NCBI RefSeq assembly: GCF_001187845.1 | Contig: NZ_CP012160.1 | Span: 1,860,001-1,924,000 of the forward strand | Length of the DNA: 64,000 bases | Origin: Octadecabacter temperatus | GTDB lineage: Bacteria > Pseudomonadota > Alphaproteobacteria > Rhodobacterales > Rhodobacteraceae | Direction of reading: 5' to 3' | Shown: in pieces, positions 41,455 to 51,512 of the stretch | Position numbering within the stretch: position 1 is the first letter of the stretch | Layout of the letters: every line of letters starts with the position of its first letter | Position numbers and translations under genes: made by a program | Notes under the pieces: generated by a model | Seen by the model: the letters and a program-made list of their open reading frames with translations, nothing else | Told to the model about the DNA's origin: nothing | Database searches by the model: none

Positions 41455-41935
41455 ACACCGGATGAAATTCGACATCCCCTTCTGCGTCGCCATCAAATGT
41501 GATGGCTTGCAGGTGGCGAGACGGTTTGCCCTGATGGGTCAGAGCGTCGGATTGCACGAACCCCAGACGCCCGTAAAACGCCGGATCCCCTTCCAGAACG
41601 ACTCCACCACGACCGTAGGCCTGCGCCACTGCAACTGCATGGTTCACAAGCGCAGACCCGATGCCTTTGCCTTGATGGTCTGGCAAAACAGAGACCGGCC
41701 CAACCGCAAGCCATTTCGCGTCACCTACCTTTGCAGGTGAAAGCGCGACATGGCCGATGACTGTCTTTCCGTTCACCGCAACCAAGGACAAAATCAGTGC
41801 CCCAGCTTCGCGCAATTTTGCCGGTAGTGTCTCTTCAGTGCCATCCGAAAATGCTTTGGGTTCAAATGCGATACGGGTAACGTCAGCGATCACCGCTTCG
41901 TCACCCTCCTGTTCTTGTCTAATTTTCCACTTCAT
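41444..41935 (-). CDS. GNAT family N-acetyltransferase
   Basis: A 163-residue single-domain acetyltransferase of the YhbS-like group: GDEAVIADVTRIAFEPKAFSDGTEE at the N-terminus, KWLAVGPVSVLPDHQGKGIGSALVNHAVAVAQ with the Q-x-x-G-I-G acetyl-CoA loop, and GDPAFYGRLGFVQSD near the C-terminus. The substrate is unknown. It is inserted on the opposite strand between ftsB and pdhA, with its 3' end overlapping ftsB. Confidence 0.88.
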   Translation of the reverse strand: MKWKIRQEQEGDEAVIADVTRIAFEPKAFSDGTEETLPAKLREAGALILSLVAVNGKTVIGHVALSPAKVGDAKWLAVGPVSVLPDHQGKGIGSALVNHAVAVAQAYGRGGVVLEGDPAFYGRLGFVQSDALTHQGKPSRHLQAITFDGDAEGDVEFHPVFSG

Positions 41936-42042
41936 TTCAGCAACTTGCCTCTCCTATGCGCTCAGCGCAAGTCAGGAAATCACCCCAAATCTGCCCCAAC
42001 GTCAATATCGTAGTCGATTTTTCATGTTTACCACTGTAAGAG

Positions 42043-42062
42043 ATAGTTTAATACTAAACTAT
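42043..42062. promoter_or_regulatory. ATAGTTTA-N4-TAAACTAT dyad in the pdhABC promoter region
   Basis: A perfect 8-bp inverted repeat with spacer ATAC, about 27 nt before the pdhA start codon, in an AT-rich stretch. Its size and AT content fit a GntR- or MarR-type operator. The regulator is not identifiable here. Confidence 0.6.
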
Positions 42063-42088
42063 ATTTTCGCCACCCCTAGGGAGGACCC

Positions 42089-43102
42089 ATGGCCGCTAAG
42101 AAAACATCAAAGAAACCAAACGTTTCTGCAGAAGAATTGCTCGGGTACTACCGTGAAATGCTTCTTATCCGTCGATTCGAGGAAAAGGCAGGCCAGTTAT
42201 ATGGCATGGGTCTCATCGGCGGTTTCTGTCACCTTTATATCGGCCAAGAAGCCGTTGTTGTTGGCCTAGAGGCCGCGACCAAAGAGGGCGACAAGCGCAT
42301 CACTTCCTACCGTGACCACGGCCACATGTTGGCTTGCGGCATGGACCCTAAGGGCGTGATGGCAGAACTGACAGGCCGGAGCGGCGGATATTCCGCTGGT
42401 AAGGGCGGTTCGATGCACATGTTTTCTGCTGAAAAGCATTTCTACGGCGGCCACGGTATTGTTGGCGCTCAGGTGCCACTTGGTGCGGGTCTTGCGTTCT
42501 CCGACAAATATAAGGGCAACGACAACGTCACCTTCGCCTACTTCGGTGATGGCGCGGCCAACCAAGGCCAAATCTACGAAACGTTCAACATGGCCGCCCT
42601 TTGGGACCTGCCGGTGATCTTCGTGATTGAAAACAACCAATACGCAATGGGTACGAGCCAAGAACGCTCAACATCCACGCCTGACCTTTACACACGCGGC
42701 GAAGCCTTTGGCATCAAAGGTGAGCTGGTCGACGGTATGAACGTTCTGGCCGTGAAAGAAGCATCTGAGAAAGCCGTCGCACACTGCCGTTCTGGCAAAG
42801 GCCCGTATGTTTTGGAAGTTAAAACATACCGTTACCGTGGTCACTCTATGTCTGACCCTGCCAAGTACCGCTCACGTGATGAAGTGCAGAAAATGCGCGA
42901 AGAGCGTGATCCGATCGAACAAGTTAAAGCGACACTTCTGACCGGCAAGCACGCCACAGAAGAAGACCTCAAGGCTATCGACAAAGACATCAAAGCGATC
43001 GTCAACGAGAGTGCCGAGTTCGCTAAAGAAAGCCCAGAACCGCACCTCGACGAGCTTTGGACAGATATTTACGCCGAAAACACATCGCAGGAGACAGCAT
43101 AA
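42089..43102 (+). CDS. pdhA: Pyruvate dehydrogenase E1 component, alpha subunit
   Basis: The ThDP-binding subunit of pyruvate dehydrogenase E1, which decarboxylates pyruvate and passes the acetyl group to lipoyl-E2. It has 337 residues with the alpha2beta2-type E1 features: [61 protein letters not shown], and the ThDP motif [32 protein letters not shown] Lys-rich N-terminal extension precedes the core. GGGAGG lies before the ATG. Its stop codon shares a base with the pdhB start (TAATG). Confidence 0.97.
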   Translation: MAAKKTSKKPNVSAEELLGYYREMLLIRRFEEKAGQLYGMGLIGGFCHLYIGQEAVVVGLEAATKEGDKRITSYRDHGHMLACGMDPKGVMAELTGRSGGYSAGKGGSMHMFSAEKHFYGGHGIVGAQVPLGAGLAFSDKYKGNDNVTFAYFGDGAANQGQIYETFNMAALWDLPVIFVIENNQYAMGTSQERSTSTPDLYTRGEAFGIKGELVDGMNVLAVKEASEKAVAHCRSGKGPYVLEVKTYRYRGHSMSDPAKYRSRDEVQKMREERDPIEQVKATLLTGKHATEEDLKAIDKDIKAIVNESAEFAKESPEPHLDELWTDIYAENTSQETA

Positions 43103-44472
43103 TGGCGACTGAACTACTCATGCCCGCGCTTTCCCCAACGATGGAAGAAGGCACACTCGCAAAATGGCTCGTCAAAGAAGGCGACGAAGTGAAATCTGGC
43201 GACATCATCGCCGAGATTGAAACGGACAAAGCCACAATGGAATTTGAAGCCGTCGACGAAGGTATCGTTGGCAAAATTCTGGTCGCTGAAGGCACCGAGG
43301 GCGTCAAGGTGAACACACCAATCGCCATCATCGGTGAGGAAGGCGAGGACATGTCCGCGGCCCCTGCCCCAGCAGCCGCTGCAACGGACGCCCCCGCGGA
43401 GGCTGCACCCGCCGCCCCTGTTGTCGCAACGGCCAGCGCCATCGAATTTGCACCATCCGACACATCCCCTGATTGGCCTGCGGGCACAGAGATGAAATCA
43501 ATGACGGTCCGTGAGGCCCTCAACGAAGCCATGACAGAAGAAATGGAACGCGACGAGAACGTGTTCCTGATGGGTGAAGAAGTCGGCGAATACCAAGGTG
43601 CCTACAAGATCTCCCAAGGTATGCTGGACAAGTTCGGCGACAAGCGCGTGATCGACACGCCAATCACCGAACACGGCTTTACGGGTATCGCAGTTGGTGC
43701 GGCATTCGGTGGTTTGCGCCCGATTGTTGAATTCATGACATTCAATTTCGCGATGCAAGCGATTGACCAAATCATCAACTCTGCGGCTAAGACGCTGTAC
43801 ATGTCTGGTGGTCAGATGGGTGCGCCAATGGTGTTCCGTGGGGCCAACGGTGCCGCTGCACGCGTAGGTGCACAACACTCGCAGTGTTACGCTGCATGGT
43901 ATGCACAGGTTCCCGGCCTTAAGGTCGTGATGCCGTATTCCGCTGCGGATGCGAAAGGTCTGATGAAGACGGCCATTCGTGACAACAACCCAGTGATTTT
44001 CCTTGAAAACGAAATCCTTTATGGTCGGTCTTTCGAAGTCCCTGTGATGGATGATTTCACCATTCCGTTTGGTAAGGCCAAGGTTGAAGTCGTCGGTTCC
44101 GACGTGACAATCGTGTCCTTCGGTATCGGCATGCAATACGCGTTCGAAGCGGCTGAAAAGCTGGCTGCAGACGGTATCTCAGCCGAAGTTATCAACTTAC
44201 GTTCCTTGCGTCCGATTGACTATGCAACGATCCTTGAATCTGTAAAGAAAACAAACCGTTGCGTAACAGTTGAAGAAGGCTGGCCTGTCGGTTCCCTCGG
44301 CAACCACCTGGGCGCGACAATCATGCAAGAGGCGTTTGATTACCTCGATGCACCGGTCATCAACTGCACAGGCAAGGACGTTCCGATGCCTTATGCTGCC
44401 AACCTTGAAAAACACGCGCTGATCACGACCGACGAAGTGATCGCCGCTGTTAAACAAGTCACCTACCGTTAA
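43102..44472 (+). CDS. pdhB: Pyruvate dehydrogenase E1 component, beta subunit with N-terminal lipoyl domain
   Basis: A 456-residue E1-beta. It begins with a biotinyl/lipoyl domain (residues about 1-80, [11 protein letters not shown] with Lys43 as lipoylation site), then an Ala/Pro linker, then the transketolase-like beta domain ([42 protein letters not shown] to the C-terminus). Most bacterial E1-betas lack a lipoyl domain; its presence is a known alphaproteobacterial trait. The lipoyl domain is almost identical to that of the downstream E2, which points to an internal domain duplication. Confidence 0.96.
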   Translation: MATELLMPALSPTMEEGTLAKWLVKEGDEVKSGDIIAEIETDKATMEFEAVDEGIVGKILVAEGTEGVKVNTPIAIIGEEGEDMSAAPAPAAAATDAPAEAAPAAPVVATASAIEFAPSDTSPDWPAGTEMKSMTVREALNEAMTEEMERDENVFLMGEEVGEYQGAYKISQGMLDKFGDKRVIDTPITEHGFTGIAVGAAFGGLRPIVEFMTFNFAMQAIDQIINSAAKTLYMSGGQMGAPMVFRGANGAAARVGAQHSQCYAAWYAQVPGLKVVMPYSAADAKGLMKTAIRDNNPVIFLENEILYGRSFEVPVMDDFTIPFGKAKVEVVGSDVTIVSFGIGMQYAFEAAEKLAADGISAEVINLRSLRPIDYATILESVKKTNRCVTVEEGWPVGSLGNHLGATIMQEAFDYLDAPVINCTGKDVPMPYAANLEKHALITTDEVIAAVKQVTYR

Positions 44473-44484
44473 GGAGAACAGACC

Positions 44485-45774
44485 ATGGCTATCGAAATTC
44501 TCATGCCCGCGCTGTCCCCCACGATGGAGGAAGGCACACTGGCAAAATGGCTCGTCAAAGAGGGCGACACAGTCAATTCCGGCGATCTGATCGCAGAGAT
44601 TGAAACCGACAAAGCGACGATGGAATTTGAAGCCGTCGACGAAGGCATCATGGGCAAAATCCTTGTGGCCGAAGGTACAGAAGGCGTGAAAGTGAACACG
44701 CCGATCTGCATCATCGGCGAAGAAGGCGAAGACATGAGTGCTGCGTCCGCTGCTCCGGCCCCTGCTGCCGCTGTTCCGGCTGAGGCACCTGCCGTCGCTG
44801 CAACGCCTGCTGCGCCAACACCTGCTCCGGCAGCGCCTGCTGCGTCAGATGGTTCGCGTTTGTTTGCGACACCTCTGGCACGCCGCATCGCAGCTGACAA
44901 AGGCCTCGATCTTGCGACCATCAAAGGTTCAGGCCCACACGGTCGTATCGTTAAATCCGACGTTGAAAACGCGACTGCACAACCTGCTGCGGCAACGGCG
45001 GCTTCAGCTGCGCCCGCTGCCAAGGGTGGCGCGTTGGCTTCCGGGCCAAGCACTGACCAAGTCCTCAAAATGTATGACGGTCGTGATTTTGAGGAAGTTT
45101 CCCTCAACGGCATGCGCAAAACAGTTGCCGCACGTCTGACAGAAGCCAAACAAAGCGTGCCGCACTTCTACCTGCGCCGCGACATTGAACTGGACGCACT
45201 GCTGAAATTCCGCAGCCAGCTCAACAAGACGCTTGAACCACGCGGCGTAAAGCTGTCGGTCAACGACTTCATCATCAAAGCCTGCGCCTTGGCACTACAA
45301 GAGGTCCCTGAGGCCAACGCAGTTTGGGCCGGTGACCGCACGCTGAAGTTCTCTGCTTCCGATGTGGCCGTTGCGGTGGCTGTTGAGGGTGGATTGTTCA
45401 CACCTGTCCTGCAAGACGCTGAAACTAAATCGCTTTCTGCCTTGTCAGCACAGATGAAAGACCTCGCAGGGCGTGCACGAGATGGCAAACTGGCCCCACA
45501 TGAATATGTCGGCGGCTCGTTCGCAATCTCCAACCTTGGCATGTTTGGCATCGATAACTTTGATGCGATCATCAACCCACCACACGGCGCGATTTTGGCC
45601 GTCGGTGCTGGCACGAAGAAGCCTGTCGTTGGCGAGGATGGAGAGGTCAAAGTTGCGACAGTAATGTCCACGACCCTTTCCGTTGATCACCGCGTAATTG
45701 ACGGCGCGTTGGGTGCGAACCTGCTGAACGCGATCAAAGCGAACCTTGAAAACCCGATGGGTATGCTTGCGTAA
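44485..45774 (+). CDS. pdhC: Dihydrolipoamide acetyltransferase (E2 of pyruvate dehydrogenase)
   Basis: The core of the complex, transferring acetyl from lipoamide to CoA. It has 429 residues: one lipoyl domain (Lys43 in [11 protein letters not shown]), an Ala/Pro-rich linker, the peripheral subunit-binding domain (about 131-167, [36 protein letters not shown]), a second linker, and the catalytic domain ending with [17 protein letters not shown], where the His and Asp of HxxxD are visible. It is the last pdh gene here; no E3 gene follows in this window. Confidence 0.97.
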   Translation: MAIEILMPALSPTMEEGTLAKWLVKEGDTVNSGDLIAEIETDKATMEFEAVDEGIMGKILVAEGTEGVKVNTPICIIGEEGEDMSAASAAPAPAAAVPAEAPAVAATPAAPTPAPAAPAASDGSRLFATPLARRIAADKGLDLATIKGSGPHGRIVKSDVENATAQPAAATAASAAPAAKGGALASGPSTDQVLKMYDGRDFEEVSLNGMRKTVAARLTEAKQSVPHFYLRRDIELDALLKFRSQLNKTLEPRGVKLSVNDFIIKACALALQEVPEANAVWAGDRTLKFSASDVAVAVAVEGGLFTPVLQDAETKSLSALSAQMKDLAGRARDGKLAPHEYVGGSFAISNLGMFGIDNFDAIINPPHGAILAVGAGTKKPVVGEDGEVKVATVMSTTLSVDHRVIDGALGANLLNAIKANLENPMGMLA

Positions 45775-45817
45775 AACAAGGTTGATATGCGGTACGCCCC
45801 CGCAGACCTAAACTTCA

Positions 45818-45852
45818 AAAAGGCCGCGTCGGTTCAAACCGCGCGGCCTTTT
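45818..45852 (+). terminator. Terminator of the pdh operon
   Basis: AAAAGGCCGCG/CGCGGCCTTTT, an 11-bp perfect stem with a 13-nt loop; the 3' arm ends in TTTT. It lies 45 nt past the pdhC stop codon and reads as a terminator on both strands. Confidence 0.8.
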
Positions 45853-45863
45853 CGTTTGCTCTT

Positions 45864-45909
45864 GTTTTATAAATATCATGGGGGAGTCCGCAGGACGGGG
45901 CTAGCCCCC
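45864..45909 (-). repeat. Dispersed intergenic repeat, copy 2
   Basis: On the minus strand: GGGGGCTAGCCCC, then a short variable part, then CTCCCCCATGATATTTATAAAAC. The order and most bases match copy 1 at 32255-32300. It sits between the convergent pdhC and cysE genes. Confidence 0.6.
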
Positions 45910-45964
45910 ACGTGGTCGGATTTACGAAGTAAATTCGATCCCTGCCAAAACTCAGACGTCCGGA

Positions 45965-46783
45965 TTACTTGCAGCCGCCACAACCAACCAACAATTGGTC
46001 CATCGTTACCGACGGTTGCGAACACCCAGCTTCGCCAACGATTTTCGCAGGCACACCAGCCACGGTTTTCATCGGTTCAACATCGTCCAAGACCACGGAT
46101 CCTGCTGCGATACGGCTGCAATGTCCGATGCTAATATTGCCCAACACATGCGCTCCAGCGCCGATCAAAACACCATCGCCGATCTTGGGGTGGCGATCTT
46201 CTTCTTCTTTACCGGTACCACCCAATGTCACGGAATGCAGCATCGATACGTTGTCACCAACAACAGCCGTCTCGCCGATCACGATGGAATGGGCATGGTC
46301 GATCATCAGGCCTTTGCCGATGGTCGCACCGGGGTGCACATCCACGCCAAAAATCTCGGACACGCGCATTTGCACGTAATAGGCCAAATCTTTACGGCCT
46401 TCTTTCCAGAGAAAATTGCCAAGACGGAACGCCTGAATCGCTTGGAAGCCTTTGAAAAACAACAAAGGTTGCAGAAAACGCAGGCAAGCAGGATCACGAT
46501 CGAAAATCGCCACGATGTCCGCGCGCGCAGCGTCAGCAAGTGCAGGTTCAGCGTTGTAAGCACGGTCCGCAATCTCACGCAGCATCTGATCGGACATCTC
46601 AGAGGACGCCAATTTCATTGAGATACGATACGCCAGCGCGTTCTCAAGTGATGAGTGGTGTAAAACGGAGCTGTGTACGAAGCCACCGATCAGCGGCTCA
46701 TCACGGATCGCCTGTTCCGCTTCGGTGCAAATGCGCTGCCAAACGGGATCAACTGTCGTCAATTTTGGGTTCGTCTGGGCCAT
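45965..46783 (-). CDS. cysE: Serine O-acetyltransferase
   Basis: Makes O-acetylserine, the carbon acceptor for cysteine synthesis. The 272-residue protein has the N-terminal helical SATase domain (VWQRICTEAEQAIRDEPLIGGFVHSSVLHHSSLENALAYRIS) and the C-terminal left-handed beta-helix of hexapeptide repeats (DVHPGATIGKGLMIDHAHSIVIGETAVVGDNVSMLHSVTLGGTG) with the catalytic His of DHAH, plus a Cys-rich tail (LLVGCGGCK). The start at 46783 was chosen for its GAGGT. It lies just downstream of the GTA cluster on the same strand, a frequent Roseobacter arrangement. Confidence 0.96.
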   Translation of the reverse strand: MAQTNPKLTTVDPVWQRICTEAEQAIRDEPLIGGFVHSSVLHHSSLENALAYRISMKLASSEMSDQMLREIADRAYNAEPALADAARADIVAIFDRDPACLRFLQPLLFFKGFQAIQAFRLGNFLWKEGRKDLAYYVQMRVSEIFGVDVHPGATIGKGLMIDHAHSIVIGETAVVGDNVSMLHSVTLGGTGKEEEDRHPKIGDGVLIGAGAHVLGNISIGHCSRIAAGSVVLDDVEPMKTVAGVPAKIVGEAGCSQPSVTMDQLLVGCGGCK

Positions 46784-46858
46784 AGCGCACCTCACTTTCA
46801 TGTTTCTCATACGCTATTTAGTGTGGAATCTCCAAGAATAAACCCGTGAAATGAAAGA

Positions 46859-47155
46859 TCACAATTGCGAATGAAGGCGTTTGCGCCACGCATCGAGCGC
46901 GCACAAAATCGTACTGAGCGCGGCACAATACAACGCGCTACTTTGGGCGCTCCCCGCGCGCGGATAAAGGCTCGCTTGCGCATAAAGCGAGCCTGTCCCA
47001 CCATTTGGGTGCGCGTTTCTAAACCGTTTGCGCCACAGGTCGGCAGTATGCGCGTCCGCGATCAGTTCAGCAGCCAATTCCGCCCAAGCAGTGCGTGGCA
47101 CAGCCAGTAAAGCCCTTGTAGCAAGGTCCAAGTCCGTTAGCCCAACACTGCGCAT
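46859..47155 (-). CDS. Small protein at the end of the GTA cluster (DUF7742-like)
   Basis: A 98-residue, mostly helical protein: TRALLAVPRTAWAELAAELIADAHTADLWRKRFRNAHPNGGTGSLYAQA. The W/YRKR..NAHP..G.GSL pattern matches, from memory, a Rhodobacteraceae family (DUF7742) found next to the GTA host-specificity gene. Its start overlaps the g15 stop (TAATG), so it is translated with the GTA genes. Its role in the particle is unknown. Confidence 0.7.
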   Translation of the reverse strand: MRSVGLTDLDLATRALLAVPRTAWAELAAELIADAHTADLWRKRFRNAHPNGGTGSLYAQASLYPRAGSAQSSALYCAALSTILCALDAWRKRLHSQL

Positions 47156-50100
47156 TACGCCCCCAGCCTGAGCCCGTTCACCAGCCCTTCGCCATAAGTT
47201 TCCGACACCTGAGCAACCTCAATATAGGTCTCGCCGGCACCATCGAGTGCTTGCATGAAAGCCGTGTAGGTCCAGTTCGGTTGGCTTACTGTCACTTGCC
47301 GCACCTGCACGCCGTCTTTGAACACACGTACTCGGTACCGCTCAAATGCCTCCGACAGCGGTACATCCTCAGTCTCCCAGCTGTCGCCTTCCAGACGCGT
47401 GCGGCGCACCCATGTTACATCAAGCGCGCCGCCATCTGTCGCGGCCCGCAAATGCGCAACGCTATAAGGGCGCAATCCAACGCCAGAAAACGCATCAACG
47501 CGGTGCTGGTAACTCGGGTCGCTCAGCGGACGCGTTCCGGGACCATAGCGGAAATGTTGCGTGACCCCGCGCGCAGAACTCGCCAGTTCGATCTGCTCTG
47601 GCACGCCATTCAGCAACACAAACACTGACCCCGCCGGCCATTGATCCGGCATCAGACCACCCGTCCCTGCCTGCCCACGCAATCGCATCCTCACCTCAAA
47701 GGTGTTTTCATCCACGATTTCGGCCTCTGCAAACTGGAAAACTTCCCAATTGTCGCTGCTGCCATCCCCGATCGCGGCAAAGTTCGCACCGCCTAAGACT
47801 TGATCCAGTGAAACCGACTGCAAGTCTCCGCGAATGGTTTGCACTCGCAACGCAGGCCCGCGGTCATAAAGACCTACGCAGGCTTTGGGCAAATCGGTTT
47901 GCGTCAACCCAATCGTGGACGACGACGTCAGCAATCGGTTCAACCCGTAACCGGAATCTTGCGTGGCAGAGTAAAGCGCCACGCTGCCAGGCCACGGCAC
48001 ACCAGACGCCGCTACGTAGGGTGCAACTGGGTCTTCGTCGCCGCTCAGTAAAGGCAGTTCCATCAACATCATTTCAACTGGGACTGGGGGCACGAAGCTG
48101 CGCAAATCGAAGCTCGTTTCAGTAACGTCTTGGGGTTCATAGATCGCAGGTTCGATCCGCACGACTTCAAGCGCTTGGCGATCCGTTTGGTCTGATTGAT
48201 CAACCCGAAACAGCCCATCTCCATGCTCGTCCGGTAGACGAATGACATCCCCAGCGCCCACACTCATCATGGACGGCGGCAGGGTCAGCCGTGCCGTATC
48301 CCGCGCCACACGCGCCTCAGACAACCAACGTTCTGCAATGCGTTGGCCCTCGGCACTGGTCAAAACCAGCGGCAATTCTGAGGTGGACGTCGTCTGCCCC
48401 TCCTCATCAGGGAACGTGGCCTCGGTCGTGCGGACCTCATAATCAGCATCCGATTCAACAAACCCGACACGCACGCGGCCCGATACCTCGGCCTCTTGGC
48501 TGCGCGTTAGCTCAATCGCGCCCTCGGCGTCATCCTCATAAACCAGTTGCCCTGCATCGATGTCAGCGTCCAAGCGCGCGCCACGGGTGCGGAACACCAA
48601 CACCCCGTCCCGCTCAATCGCATCAAAACCATAAGCCACCATAAGTGGCTGCAAGGCGGACCGCGCTGTCGCCACATCCTCGACACCGTAGCCCCGCACA
48701 ACGCCATGCAACGCGCTAACGTCATAGGCCGTAACCCCCGCATTTTCGCAAATCTCAGCCACCACAGACGACAATGGTCGCGACGCTGCACGTCCGTTAA
48801 TCCAATGTCCGCGTGCATAGTTAACATTGTCAGACCACAGTTCCCCGTTGCCCGGAAACGCCGGAAACGGCCGCGCATCCCATGCCCAAACATGGATACG
48901 CTCAGGATCGACCATTTGCAGGCCCGTCACGGGTGATGTCGGGTTCAACGAAGGGTCAGCGTAGTGGGAAAACAACGTGCGCAGGTATTGCATCTGAATG
49001 TAGTCGTCACGGATACCGTTTGACGCCCGTGGCAGCCCGGACTCTGATGACTTCAGATCAACGAAACGGTTGGGTTCATTGGTGCCCTTATCAACCGCTG
49101 CGCACCCCACCTCGGTAAACCAAATTGGTTTTGAACCCGGTTCCCATGCGGTCGGCAATGCTGCCCTTACGCCCCCTTCCCGTTCATGGTGAGCATTCAT
49201 CCACCAGTTGCGGATGTCCTTATGGCGCCAGATCCAAGGCTCCCCTTCACCGTCGGTAATCGGCGTGCGAATTTGTGCATCTGCAGCCTCGGATGAGTGG
49301 TAATACCAATCATACCCTTCGCCCCCCTCAACGTTCGCACCAAGGTAATCAAGGTTGTAGATGGACCCATAATCCGCGTCCAAATGGTCTTCGCCCTCGC
49401 GCCAATCAGACAGTGGCATGTAGTTATCAATACCAATGAAATCAATCTCTTGGTCCGCCCAAAGCGCGTCTAGGTGGAACAATTTATCCGCCGTGCCACT
49501 AGGCTGGTAGCCGTGATATTCCGACCAATCTGCCGCATAGCCGATCTTGACGTCCGGCCCCAATATCGTCCGCACATCTGCCGTCAGATCAATCAACGCC
49601 TGCACCGCAGGAAACCCAGATGCCCCGCGAATTTGCGTCAAAGATCGCATCTCAGACCCGATGCAAAACGCGTCAACATCTCCTGCCAATGCGCACAAGT
49701 GGGCGTAGTGCAAAATGAAGCGACGATAGGACCACTCATTCGGACCGCTGTAGACAACTTTGTCGCCGACAGTGGCGAAATCACTGGCCTGCGCAGCGCC
49801 AAAAAACGCCGCAACTTCTGCATCAGCAGTTACCGTTTGGTCCGGTGTGTTCGCCTGTGTCGGAGCCAAAGACGTCGTAATCCGTCCGCGCCAAGGAAGG
49901 CGCGGCTGCCCTGCACTTCCGGTCCACGGATCGATTAAGGTATTCCCGTCCAGTTGCTCCATCAAAATGAACGGATAGAACACCGCCTTTTGCCCGCGTG
50001 CAGACAGATCGCGCAAAGCCTCCACAACCGCGTCATCCGCAGGGGTGCCACCATAGACAGGACGACCGGCCTCCATCGGCACTACCTCGGCTGCCGCGCG

Positions 50101-51057
50101 TGCAACACTCGAAACCGACCACGCCATTTCCGTGCCATCCGCTGTGGTTTGTTCAACTTTTGGCTTGATCGTGCAATCACCACAACGCAAATCATCGCCA
50201 AACCACGACACCACCATTGTTACCGATCCACAATTGGGCAGCTCTTCTTCCAACGCCTCAACAGCCACCGAATAGTCGCTTTTCCCCGACGGCGTGTTGA
50301 CGTTCGCGGACTCAACTTGCCCAAAGCCTTTGGAAATCGTCACAGGAGTCGTTGCGAGTGAATACTCCCCCGTCCCCGGAACCAACGCGACACCCGTCAC
50401 AAGCGAACCAAGATCGGAATGAACCGCATCGTCCCCTTGCCCGGGGCGCATCACCTCAAACGAGAATTGCGGCACACGGTTTCCGAATTGCCCAAGCTCC
50501 AGATCTTCCAACACGACGTAGGCCGTTCCGCGATAGGCCGGAACCTGCCCCGCGCCTTCAACCGCTTCCATCTTTGGATCAGGCAACTGGTCGTCCGCGC
50601 CCGAATAAACGCGCATGTTCAGATCATCACGGGCGATCTCAACCCCGTCCGCCCAAACGCGGCCAACACGTGAAATCTCGCCCTCAGACAACGCGATCGC
50701 GAGGGAAACTGTATAACTGAAGGTCTTCGTCGCAGGCGTGCTCGAACCGCCCTTCCCGCCACCCGTCGTGGTGGAGGTTTCAACAAACTCCGTCGCCCAA
50801 ATGACCTGTCCAGCGATCCGCATGCGCCCGTAAAGTCGCGACATGCCAGCCCCCTCGCTGGCGCCCGTCAAACGAAAGCGATCAACGCGGCCCGTTTCAA
50901 CGGTTTCACTGCCAGCGCCCATGATGCGCTGATCAATCACGCGCCCCAATGTGGCACCCACCGCACGCCCAATCGCGCCCATTCCAAGCCCCAGAACGGT
51001 GCCGCCCATAGTTCCGCCAAGCGCCATACCTGCCGCTGAAAGTACAATCGTTGCCAT
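47155..51057 (-). CDS. GTA tail-tip/host-specificity protein (g15, 'megatron')
   Basis: The largest GTA protein, 1300 residues, forming the tail tip that contacts and penetrates the recipient envelope. The N-terminus is a Gly/Ala-rich hydrophobic segment (about 5-35, GMALGGTMGGTVLGLGMGAIG). The middle (about 400-730) is the GTA TIM-barrel-like domain (FCIGSEMRSLTQIRG, IGYAADWSEYHGYQPSG, FIGIDNYMPLSDWREGEDHLDADYGS, KPIWFTEVGCAAVDKG), related to glycoside hydrolases. After that come phage tail-protein beta domains. It is the last structural gene of the cluster. Confidence 0.95.
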   Translation of the reverse strand: MATIVLSAAGMALGGTMGGTVLGLGMGAIGRAVGATLGRVIDQRIMGAGSETVETGRVDRFRLTGASEGAGMSRLYGRMRIAGQVIWATEFVETSTTTGGGKGGSSTPATKTFSYTVSLAIALSEGEISRVGRVWADGVEIARDDLNMRVYSGADDQLPDPKMEAVEGAGQVPAYRGTAYVVLEDLELGQFGNRVPQFSFEVMRPGQGDDAVHSDLGSLVTGVALVPGTGEYSLATTPVTISKGFGQVESANVNTPSGKSDYSVAVEALEEELPNCGSVTMVVSWFGDDLRCGDCTIKPKVEQTTADGTEMAWSVSSVARAAAEVVPMEAGRPVYGGTPADDAVVEALRDLSARGQKAVFYPFILMEQLDGNTLIDPWTGSAGQPRLPWRGRITTSLAPTQANTPDQTVTADAEVAAFFGAAQASDFATVGDKVVYSGPNEWSYRRFILHYAHLCALAGDVDAFCIGSEMRSLTQIRGASGFPAVQALIDLTADVRTILGPDVKIGYAADWSEYHGYQPSGTADKLFHLDALWADQEIDFIGIDNYMPLSDWREGEDHLDADYGSIYNLDYLGANVEGGEGYDWYYHSSEAADAQIRTPITDGEGEPWIWRHKDIRNWWMNAHHEREGGVRAALPTAWEPGSKPIWFTEVGCAAVDKGTNEPNRFVDLKSSESGLPRASNGIRDDYIQMQYLRTLFSHYADPSLNPTSPVTGLQMVDPERIHVWAWDARPFPAFPGNGELWSDNVNYARGHWINGRAASRPLSSVVAEICENAGVTAYDVSALHGVVRGYGVEDVATARSALQPLMVAYGFDAIERDGVLVFRTRGARLDADIDAGQLVYEDDAEGAIELTRSQEAEVSGRVRVGFVESDADYEVRTTEATFPDEEGQTTSTSELPLVLTSAEGQRIAERWLSEARVARDTARLTLPPSMMSVGAGDVIRLPDEHGDGLFRVDQSDQTDRQALEVVRIEPAIYEPQDVTETSFDLRSFVPPVPVEMMLMELPLLSGDEDPVAPYVAASGVPWPGSVALYSATQDSGYGLNRLLTSSSTIGLTQTDLPKACVGLYDRGPALRVQTIRGDLQSVSLDQVLGGANFAAIGDGSSDNWEVFQFAEAEIVDENTFEVRMRLRGQAGTGGLMPDQWPAGSVFVLLNGVPEQIELASSARGVTQHFRYGPGTRPLSDPSYQHRVDAFSGVGLRPYSVAHLRAATDGGALDVTWVRRTRLEGDSWETEDVPLSEAFERYRVRVFKDGVQVRQVTVSQPNWTYTAFMQALDGAGETYIEVAQVSETYGEGLVNGLRLGA

Positions 51058-51074
51058 GATGAAAAGCCTTTGTT

Positions 51075-51512
51075 CTAGGTGAAATCAGGAACCGCGAACC
51101 GCGCCACAAGGCGCCGCTGCCAAGGCGTGGAAAACGCGCTCTCTCGCACGCCATGACCCTGATATGCATGAATAAATGTAGACCTCAGGCCAATTTCAGC
51201 CTGCAACCCAACGTGTTTGGCGACTGCGCCCTGCCGCATACGAAACAACAAAACATCGCCCGCCTCGGCGTGTTCAATCGGCTTGGCGATCAGTTGGCGC
51301 GCCGCCTCGGTCCATAGCACCTCGTCGCCTTGCGGTTCCGACCAGTCGGGCGTGTAGGCTGGTACCGATTGCAACGGCTTGCCTCTCGCCTCCGCCATGA
51401 CGCCACGCAACAATCCAAGGCAATCACACCCCGCCCCCCGCCGCGCCCCTTGATGGACGTAAGGCGTCCCGATCCACGCGCGCGCCAATGTCACTACCTG
51501 TGCCACGCTCAC
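51075..51512 (-). CDS. GTA NlpC/P60 cell-wall peptidase (g14)
   Basis: A 145-residue peptidase thought to sit in the tail tip and cut recipient peptidoglycan. The NlpC/P60 catalytic region is GAGCDCLGLLRG, with Cys31 (D-C-x-G-L) as nucleophile, and the histidine is in AVAKHVGL. The start is a GTG overlapping the TGA of g13 (GTGA); a TTG two codons earlier is possible. Preceded by g13 and followed by g15 after 17 nt. Confidence 0.92.
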   Translation of the reverse strand: MSVAQVVTLARAWIGTPYVHQGARRGAGCDCLGLLRGVMAEARGKPLQSVPAYTPDWSEPQGDEVLWTEAARQLIAKPIEHAEAGDVLLFRMRQGAVAKHVGLQAEIGLRSTFIHAYQGHGVRESAFSTPWQRRLVARFAVPDFT

